A stretch of DNA of 10,578 bases from Baffinella frigidus (Eukaryota > Cryptophyceae > Cryptomonadales > Baffinellaceae), in the NCBI GenBank assembly GCA_026770585.1, contig MU646352.1, forward strand, positions 5,212 through 15,789, written 5' to 3'. Within the stretch, counting starts at the first letter, position 1, and every line of letters starts with the position of its first letter. The notes under the pieces are model-generated. The model searched no databases and was not told where the DNA came from. It saw only the letters and a list, made by a program, of their open reading frames with translations. Of this stretch, positions 7,601 to 10,578 are shown in pieces. The position numbers and the translations under genes are program-made.

Positions 7601-10578
7601 CAAAGTTGACGATTCCTCTAAAGTTGACGATTTTGGAGAGAGACGGTTGGATGCAGCGATGCTTGGTGATGAACGCTCCTCGTGAGCGGTGAGGTGAACG
7701 CGTGTGGAATGCATGGCAGACGCCAGAGGCTGAAATGCGAATTTCATTCAACTCGAAGGTCTAATGGGAATGGTTGGTGATGCACGAATGGCAGACGACG
7801 GAGTCCAAGGTGCTGTCGTCGAACCCCCTCCTCGAAAGCTTCGGCAACGCCATGACTCTCAGGCACCACCGCCAATTCCTCTCACCACCAACCCCTCAAC
7901 ACCCCAGAAGTCCCAGCCAGTTAACCACGCTCGGCTCGGCTCGGCCCAGTGTGGTTGGGTCGACAACTGACTCACTGGTGGTGTGCAGGGCCTGGGTTAA
8001 GTCACCCTAAACCCCAAACCCTGAACCCTAAGCCCTGAAGCAGGAACGACAACTCCTCGCGGTTCGGAAAGTACGTAGATCTCAACTTCGCTGTCTCCGG
8101 GAGGCTCACAGGAAACCCCCACACCCCAGCCCCTTACCCCTCAAACCTCAACCCGAAACCCGGAACCCGGGACCGACAACCTTGCGTCACTTCACCCGCC
8201 CCTACCTTCTTGCGCTGCCAGTCGCGCTCGGCCGGTTTCGGTTCAGCCATGGCACACCCTTCATTTTGCGATTTCGTGGGTGTCCAATAAATTTTATTTT
8301 ATTCCGCGGTTTCATGGGTATCCAATTAATTTCATTTTATTTGCATCCAATACATATGACCTGCACCCTAAATTGCGGGATGCGTTCACAGGCGGGGCAG
8401 TGCAGACGTACCTGATCGAGACTTCGCGCGTGGTCCTCCAGACCTCTGGCGAACGTAACTTCCACATCTTCTACCAGGTCCTTATCCCCCCATTGCTTGG
8501 GGCTTGGGGTTCTACTGAAAAGCCACAGGGGGGGTTTCAAAAAGTAGCGGACACTCTGGTGTCCTATACTTTTGAGCCATTTTCTCCTCAAAAGGCAATT
8601 TTCACCCCAAGGACGTGACCAAAATTCGTCAAAAGGTAACCTACAAGTAATTTTAGTGTCGTGTCCAAGAATTTTGAACCCCCCCCTGTGGCTTTGCAGT
8701 AGTTCAGGACGCCCCTGTGGACCACGGCAAGAGCTCTCCACTCGGCGTGTCCCCATTGTGGAAGGCTTAGGGTTGATGGCACGTTATACCGCCCGCGCGG
8801 AAGAGCCCCGGCACCCCGCGCATATGGACACATGCGGGGAGTGGAGCCTCGCTAACTGACTGGCTGCATGAGAGAGACAACGGCTCTCTACCTCGCTCTC
8901 TCTGACTGGCTTCCCCACACACGGTAGCTCCTGCGGCATCAGTGAAGGAAAGTCTCGCTGCGGGTGTGCCCGACTGACTCACTGCCTGAGGGAGACACAG
9001 GATCTCTCTCTCGCTCTCTCTCTCTCGGTCGCTCTCTCTCTCTCTCCCTCTCTGACTGGCTGCTGACGCCCCCCCCCCCCCGCCCGCAACAGCTCCTAGA
9101 AGGGGCGGAAGCGCTGGACCCAAACCTTGTCTCCTCGCTCTCCATCGCCAACGGCGTCGCTGCTTTCGCCTACGTCCGAGGCACCCCCTCCGCGCGCGGA
9201 GTACCGGTCTCACACCTGCACCCTGACCCCTCAACCCTGTACCCTAAACCCTGAAACCCAAAACCCTGAACCCTAATCCCTAAACCCTAAACCCTAAACC
9301 CTAAACCCTAAACCCTGAACCCTAAAACATAAACCTCAAACCCTAGACTCTAAATCCTAAACGCTAAACCCTAGACCCTAAACCCTAAACCCTAAACCCT
9401 TAATCCTGAACCCCAAACCCTAAACCATAAACCTTCCACCCTTAACCCCAAACCCTACAGGGGGAGGCGCGCGGCGGAGAGGGGGGGCGCGCTGCCACGC
9501 GCGGAGGGTATGGGGCGAAGGGGGCTGCGGAGCATGGCGTGAAGGGGTCTCCGGATGGGGGCAAGATGGGGCGTGGGCGGGATTTGTTGCGGACGGTTCA
9601 GGTGCTGCCCTTCTCGAACGCGAGTGTCATGTCACGGATTTTGAAGACTCGGGAGTTTTTTGCGGAAGCGTGCGCCGGATGTGTTGTTGGCTCTTTGCGT
9701 CGCGTGAGAGCAATCTCCGTGCATTTGTAGGCGGGGAGACGCGGCTGTGGTCGCTTCTTGGTGAGGGTGCATGCGTCCACAATTGTCCTTGGCGTGTAGA
9801 CAATCAACCCGCCGCCACCAACAACGCCACTCACGAAATCCATACCCGTGCAGAGCCTGACAGACTGCGTGTGTCAGACAGACCGGCTCTCACAACCAAG
9901 TATCTGCGAGCTATCTGCGAGCTATCGTGTTTTACAACCAAGTTTCCTGAGAGCTATCGTTTTTATTTTGTGACCCAGGCCGGGTCTCGAACCGTCGATA
10001 CTCATCAAATAAGCGAACCACCAGACCCTTCACCCTAAACAATAAACAATGACCCCTGCACAATACACCCTACACCCTAAACCCTTGACCCTAAACCTTT
10101 CGGTTCCCCCACTCAGGCGATGGACTCAGTGGGGATAAGTGAGGGAGACAAGGAGGCAGTGCTGGCCGCCATCGCTGCTGTGCTCCACCTCGGCAACATT
10201 CAGGTTTGCCTCAACACATGTTCAACACCTACACCCTCGAATGAAATGCTGATGCGAATTGCTCAATGTTCAAAGAATTGGATTGCGCACCTGACGTCAA
10301 AAAAACGCTCAAACCTCTGGAGTGAGCGCACCTGCTCTTCGTGATAACAGTTTTTCAAACCTAAGCGCTGGGAACAGCTGCGGTTGGAAGCTGTTCCGTG
10401 ACTGGCTCGGGGGTTGCGTGTGAGCAGGTGGAGGGAGGCAAGGAGGGGGATGAGGAAACAGCGCTCGGGGTAGCGGCGACCCCTTCCGCCAAGGCAGCGA
10501 GCGTCTTCTCCCCCCCCCTGCTGCAAGTCTCCGAATCCGACTTGGCCAACGCCCTCTGCCTCCGCACGTACCCCCCCC
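4530..10578 (+). CDS. Myosin heavy chain, motor domain (13 exons, continues past window)
   Basis: The product is an actin-based ATP-driven motor. Joined exons give, in family order: an N-terminal SH3-like part ([23 protein letters not shown]), the motor start ([23 protein letters not shown]), [30 protein letters not shown]-loop GESGSGKT (about residues 172-179), [14 protein letters not shown], switch [25 protein letters not shown], and AVLHLGNIQ followed by [14 protein letters not shown]. Exons: 4530-4613, 4878-4985, 5233-5285, 5648-5693, 5995-6065, 6330-6438, 7179-7276, 7795-7862, 8044-8111, 8392-8477, 9093-9206, 10117-10203, 10428 onward. About 380 codons are present; switch II, the converter, IQ motifs and tail lie beyond the window, so the class cannot be assigned. 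All joints keep phase except exon 7 to 8, and the DDAxxFxxT segment between exons 11 and 12 is absent; small exons were probably missed. Identity as myosin is secure; exons 1 and 2 are less so. Confidence 0.93.
4878..4985 (+). CDS. Myosin exon 2 (SH3-like subdomain)
   Basis: Starting after the AAG at 4875-4877, it reads [20 protein letters not shown] and then [16 protein letters not shown], the VxVxTxxGExxxVxxxxxxPxNPP pattern. Phase 0 at both ends; donor CTG|GTGGGT. The acceptor lacks a good pyrimidine tract. A start at 4845 (TCAG|CAAGTC) is also in frame and would add 11 residues. Confidence 0.65.
5195..5220. repeat. (CCGTAAA)3 telomere-variant repeat before exon 3
   Basis: CCAAACCGTAAACCGTAAAC and one further unit form three exact variant heptamers ending in CCCTCGG, just before the exon 3 acceptor. 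Position suggests it contributes pyrimidine or branch-point-like sequence. Confidence 0.85.
5233..5285 (+). CDS. Myosin exon 3 (start of motor core)
   Basis: The acceptor CTCGGTCTTTGCAG is strong. The exon encodes [17 protein letters not shown] plus two bases, matching the VEDLxxLxxLNEP start of the motor core. The donor is GAG|GTTTTC. Its last AG joins the first C of exon 4 to give Ser, completing NAPSILYNL. Confidence 0.85.
5290..5640. repeat. Telomere-like CCCTAAA array filling intron 3
   Basis: About 350 bp of CCCTAAA, CCCTCAA, CCCCAAA and CCGAAAC variants, with the cleanest tract at about 5508-5540. It fills nearly all of the intron between exons 3 and 4, from just after the donor to just before the acceptor. 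The C-rich strand is the transcribed-sense strand. Confidence 0.93.
5648..5693 (+). CDS. Myosin exon 4
   Basis: One base plus 15 codons, [15 protein letters not shown], the usual VLxNLxxRFxxxxIYT helix. Acceptor CTGAGGCAG, donor CACAG|GTGCGC, ending in phase 0. Confidence 0.88.
5775..5833. repeat. 10-bp inverted repeat flanking the exon-5 copy start
   Basis: TGTAATGGTA (5775-5784) and TACCATTACA (5824-5833) are perfect reverse complements. The right arm lies where the exon-5 copy is interrupted by a 13-nt insertion, so the insertion may be part of a small palindromic element. Confidence 0.7.
5818..5876 (+). pseudogene. Decayed copy of the start of myosin exon 5 (ghost exon)
   Basis: CAGGTGTAC at 5818-5826 repeats the acceptor and first codons of exon 5. 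After a 13-nt insertion, 5840-5876 matches 5999-6035 at 32 of 37 bases. Read in the homologous frame it gives [12 protein letters not shown]. Four of the five substitutions are synonymous and the fifth is Asn to Ser. The insertion shifts the frame and a stop follows (TAG after LAN), so it cannot now replace exon 5. Confidence 0.85.
5995..6065 (+). CDS. Myosin exon 5
   Basis: Encodes [15 protein letters not shown] then RDVPLLYD, the near-invariant YTxxGxILIAxNPf block. Acceptor CTCTCTACCAG, donor GACCG|GTCACA. A decayed copy of its first half lies upstream in the preceding intron (5818-5876). Confidence 0.95.
6069..6108. repeat. Short telomere-like array after exon 5 donor
   Basis: CACCCCAAACCCTCGACCCT and CAACCCTCAACC are CCCTAAA variants directly downstream of the exon 5 donor, C-rich on the sense strand. 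Confidence 0.75.
6110..6136. repeat. Copy of the intron end preceding exon 6
   Basis: Positions 6110-6136 match 6301-6327, just before the exon 6 acceptor, at 22 of 27 bases, sharing CCCCCTCCTCG. It lacks the AG at the acceptor position, so it is a dead acceptor copy. Confidence 0.6.
6138..6300. repeat. GA-rich simple-sequence tract
   Basis: Irregular GAGA, GAGC and (GT)n runs, with GTGTGTGTGTGTG at about 6238-6250. Purine-rich on the sense strand, unlike the C-rich arrays of the other introns. Confidence 0.8.
6330..6438 (+). CDS. Myosin exon 6
   Basis: Encodes [14 protein letters not shown] (R shared with exon 5) and [19 protein letters not shown], matching the PPHVFAIADxAYR block. Acceptor CCTCGGCCGCAG, donor CCGA|GTGCCT, ending in phase 0. 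Confidence 0.93.
6705..6853 (+). repeat. 21-bp tandem repeat in intron 6 (7-residue periodicity)
   Basis: Units starting GAGACTGAGTTTGAC, GATGCTGCGTTTGCG, GAGACTGCGTTTGAA and GAAACTGCGTTTGAA follow at exactly 21 bp, then shorter units to about 6853. Because 21 is a multiple of three, the frame gives an ETxFxSS-like seven-residue repeat, open until TAG near 6851. CGTTTCAG directly before it resembles an acceptor. It has no place in the myosin motor, so it is either a minisatellite or a cassette-like cryptic exon. Confidence 0.75.
6922..6996 (+). pseudogene. Decayed copy of myosin exon 7 (ghost P-loop exon)
   Basis: CCATTTCAG and the following 35 bases (6931-6965) match the acceptor and start of exon 7 at 30 of 35 exon bases. 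The frame reads [12 protein letters not shown], then [10 protein letters not shown], where the functional exon has [12 protein letters not shown] and [10 protein letters not shown]. The P-loop is destroyed. Its upstream flank also resembles the flank of exon 7: GAGGGTGAGACGGCGTGGCG before the copy against GAGGGCGAGATTGCGCGGCG near 7053. Confidence 0.85.
7004..7054. repeat. 30-bp direct repeat
   Basis: GGGGACGAATGTGAGTGTTG plus A occurs exactly at 7004-7024 and 7034-7054, inside the intron between the ghost and real exon 7. Confidence 0.9.
7179..7276 (+). CDS. Myosin exon 7 (ATP-binding P-loop)
   Basis: Encodes [20 protein letters not shown] then [12 protein letters not shown]. The Walker A loop GESGSGKT (codons 7221-7244) differs from the common GESGAGKT only by Ala to Ser. 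The donor GC|GTATGT is the most canonical in the gene but leaves phase 2, whereas exon 8 opens in phase 0. Either a small exon is missing, or a later donor is used (TAT|GTCTCG at 7279/7280, or AGG|GTCTGC near 7349). Confidence 0.95.
7346..7563. repeat. Interrupted ~30-bp pyrimidine-rich repeat in intron 7
   Basis: At least four units of the type AGGGTCTGTGCTTCTTCCC-ATCTTGCCACC occur near 7346, 7374, 7405 and 7531, with a partial unit near 7513. The series is split by unrelated sequence at about 7438-7508, which contains a fragment resembling the start of exon 7. Confidence 0.75.
7488..7728 (+). pseudogene. Scattered fragments of exon 7 and exon 8 starts
   Basis: CCAGGAACTGCTCCGGG (7488-7504) matches the exon 7 acceptor and start at 14 of 17. 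Positions 7677-7702 match the exon-7 ghost at 6962-6987 at 21 of 26. GCATGGCAGACGCCAGAG (7711-7728) matches the acceptor and start of exon 8 (7786-7803) at 15 of 18. Each match alone is weak. Their order, exon 7 pieces and then exon 8 start, makes a decayed duplicated block plausible. Confidence 0.5.
7795..7862 (+). CDS. Myosin exon 8
   Basis: Encodes [20 protein letters not shown] then TL and two bases, matching VLESNPLLEAFGNAKT. The family Lys after GNA is Met here. The only acceptor downstream of the in-frame stop at 7762-7764 is ATGGCAG. The donor is CTCAG|GCACC, a GC-AG intron; the joint gives Leu-Arg-Asn-Asp as the family requires. Confidence 0.93.
7863..8043 (+). other. Non-canonical GC-AG intron
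   Basis: The sense sequence begins GCACCACC and ends AAGCAG. No GT nearby allows the family-required Leu-Arg-Asn-Asp joint. CAGG occurs at both boundaries. It ends in a short CCCTAAA-like array (8007-8037). Confidence 0.8.
8007..8037. repeat. Telomere-like array before exon 9 acceptor
   Basis: ACCCTAAACCCCAAACCCTG followed by AACCCTAAGCC, a short C-rich sense array ending six bases before the exon 9 start. Confidence 0.85.
8044..8111 (+). CDS. Myosin exon 9 (switch I)
   Basis: Encodes [15 protein letters not shown] and [16 protein letters not shown] is switch I, which contacts the ATP gamma-phosphate and magnesium. The exon end that preserves the family sequence [12 protein letters not shown] is CTCACAG|GAAACC, so the following intron begins GA and ends AG. 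Confidence 0.92.
8112..8391 (+). other. Non-canonical GA-AG intron
   Basis: TCACAGG spans the exon 9 end (8106-8112) and recurs at the intron end (8386-8392), so the exact cut is ambiguous within the repeat. None of the possible registers gives GT-AG; the best is GA-AG. The joint restores [12 protein letters not shown] exactly. A C-rich telomere-like stretch (8113-8172) follows the donor. Confidence 0.8.
8270..8355. repeat. AT-rich 38-bp tandem repeat in intron 9
   Basis: Two units, 8270-8307 and 8308-8344, share TTTC[G/A]TGGGT[G/A]TCCAAT and an ATTTTATT tail; a third partial unit starts ATCCAATACAT at 8345. This is the most AT-rich patch within the gene. Confidence 0.85.
8392..8477 (+). CDS. 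Myosin exon 10
   Basis: Encodes [20 protein letters not shown] and RNFHIFYQ, the TYLLEKSRV and [10 protein letters not shown] landmarks of the upper 50-kDa domain. Acceptor GCGTTCACAG, donor CTACCAG|GTCCTT, ending in phase 0. Confidence 0.95.
8519..8695. mobile_element. MITE-like element in intron 10 with 24-bp terminal inverted repeats
   Basis: AAAGCCACAGGGGGGG at 8519 opens a 24-base arm that matches the inverted arm ending at 8695 at 23 of 24 bases. Interior: a perfect hairpin GGACAC-TCTG-GTGTCC (about 8549-8564) and TTTTGAG...CTCAAAA (8571-8594). Size, A/T-rich interior and lack of coding sequence fit a non-autonomous DNA transposon. No target-site duplication is clear because the flanks are themselves complementary. 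Confidence 0.8.
8853..9101. repeat. Duplicated CT-rich block containing exon 11 acceptor
   Basis: The order CTGACT, CTGC-TGAG, GAGACA, (CT)n, CTCTGACTGGCT, AGCTCCT is found at 8853-8934 and again at 8970-9101. In the second copy the last motif is the acceptor and start of exon 11 (CAG|CTCCTAGAAGG); in the first it is a dead TAG|CTCCTGCGG. Expanded CT tracts (8999-9058) and a long C run (near 9069-9081) distinguish the second copy. Confidence 0.75.
9093..9206 (+). CDS. Myosin exon 11
   Basis: Encodes [30 protein letters not shown] and TPSARGVP, continuing FHIFYQ in the family manner (FYQLLxGA...FxYLxxG). The donor is ambiguous: 9174, 9201 and 9207 all give phase 0. I prefer ACCG|GTCTCACACC at 9207, because it repeats the donor of exon 5 (ACCG|GTCACACC), and both are followed by CCCTAAA-like DNA. 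Confidence 0.85.
9223..9460. repeat. Telomere-like CCCTAAA array in intron 11
   Basis: About 240 bp of CCCTAAA units and variants, cleanest at about 9282-9316, C-rich on the sense strand, starting shortly after the exon 11 donor. Confidence 0.93.
9461..10028. other. Interior of intron 11: G-rich tract, hairpin and small tandem duplication
   Basis: Positions 9461-9590 are very G-rich on the sense strand. AGAGCC (9853-9858) with GGCTCT (9884-9889) encloses CTGACA and TGTCAG, a nested hairpin. ACAACCAAGT-led units of about 40 and 30 bases (near 9892 and 9934) share GAGCTATCGT. The missing myosin segment between exons 11 and 12 should be encoded somewhere here; I could not identify it. Confidence 0.5.
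9970..10025 (-). other. tRNA-like / SINE-like fragment
   Basis: On the minus strand GGTTCGAGACC (9993-9983) matches the tRNA box B consensus GGTTCGANNCC. TCTGGTGGTTCG lies about 35 nt upstream, where box A would be. The acceptor and anticodon stems do not pair convincingly, so it is not a functional tRNA gene. It could be the head of a tRNA-derived SINE. Confidence 0.3.
10029..10100. repeat. Telomere-like array before exon 12
   Basis: Degenerate CACCCTAAACAATAA, CACCCTACACCC and TAAACCCTTGACCCTAAACC units, C-rich on the sense strand, ending 16 bases before the exon 12 start. Confidence 0.85.
10117..10203 (+). CDS. Myosin exon 12
   Basis: Encodes [20 protein letters not shown] then AVLHLGNIQ, the AMxxVGIS...AAxLHLGNI helix. 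Acceptor TTCCCCCACTCAG, donor TTCAG|GTTTGC; phase 0 both ends, 29 codons. Confidence 0.94.
10371..10397. repeat. 9-bp hairpin in intron 12
   Basis: GGAACAGCT and AGCTGTTCC form a perfect stem with a 9-nt loop, 30 bases upstream of exon 13. It could affect splicing or be incidental. Confidence 0.65.
10428..10578 (+). CDS. Myosin exon 13 (partial, runs off window)
   Basis: Encodes [33 protein letters not shown] and [17 protein letters not shown]. The acidic loop followed by LGVSxxDLxxALxxRT is the usual continuation after LHLGNI. Acceptor GTGTGAGCAG; starting three bases earlier would add one Gln in frame. The frame is open to the window end. Confidence 0.85.
   Translation, partial: MEGGKEGDEETALGVAATPSAKAASVFSPPLLQVSESDLANALCLRTYPP

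Noticed and set aside
8767-9234. 155-codon minus-strand frame with Arg/Glu repeats
   Set aside because: It is the complement of the CT-rich tract and exon 11.
9539-9730. 63-codon plus frame as the missing exon between myosin exons 11 and 12
   Set aside because: It lacks the DDAxxFxxT pattern expected at this place and has no paired splice sites in the right phase that I could find.

Overview
The window is nuclear DNA from a eukaryote. Its coding content is short exons (46 to 114 bp) separated by introns, and degenerate copies of the plant-type telomere heptamer TTTAGGG/CCCTAAA are scattered through it. That heptamer, the intron-rich myosin and a plant-like fucosyltransferase-type fragment suggest a unicellular alga. 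A prasinophyte-like green alga fits. A dinoflagellate is an alternative, because two introns start with GC and GA instead of GT. I cannot settle the species from sequence alone.

Layout. Positions 1-2660 are gene-poor and repeat-rich: degenerate G-strand telomere-like arrays at both ends of this stretch, a 44-bp-arm foldback at 1310-1470, a diverged duplication at 201-300/476-526, and nested inverted repeats at 1911-1987. Positions 2669-3718 hold a nest of short non-autonomous terminal-inverted-repeat elements, at least three sharing CTAGCTC-type ends. On the minus strand, 4373 down to about 3799 encodes a secreted or ER-targeted protein with a GxGNR motif, like the start of plant-type (GT37-like) fucosyltransferases. 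It runs into one of the small elements and looks truncated.

A compact divergent promoter (4374-4529), with an AT palindrome and a 10-bp direct repeat, separates it from the main gene. That gene is a myosin heavy chain on the plus strand, from about 4530 past the window end. I assembled 13 exons that give, in family order, the SH3-like N-terminus, the start of the motor, the P-loop GESGSGKT, switch [10 protein letters not shown], the TYLIETSRV and FHIFYQ segments, and the helix ending LHLGNIQ. Switch II, actin-binding loops, neck and tail lie beyond the window. Two joints (after exons 7 and 11) seem to need small exons I could not find.

The most unusual aspect is in the myosin introns. Several contain decayed copies of the acceptor and 5' part of the exon that follows: exon 5 copied at 5818-5876 and exon 7 at 6922-6996, with weaker copies for exons 6, 8 and 11. 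One exon-5 copy differs almost only at synonymous sites. One exon-7 copy has lost the P-loop lysine context. The same introns carry CCCTAAA-like arrays always in the same orientation relative to transcription, and two use GC-AG and GA-AG boundaries flanked by short direct repeats. Together these suggest introns growing by local duplication and telomere-like insertion.
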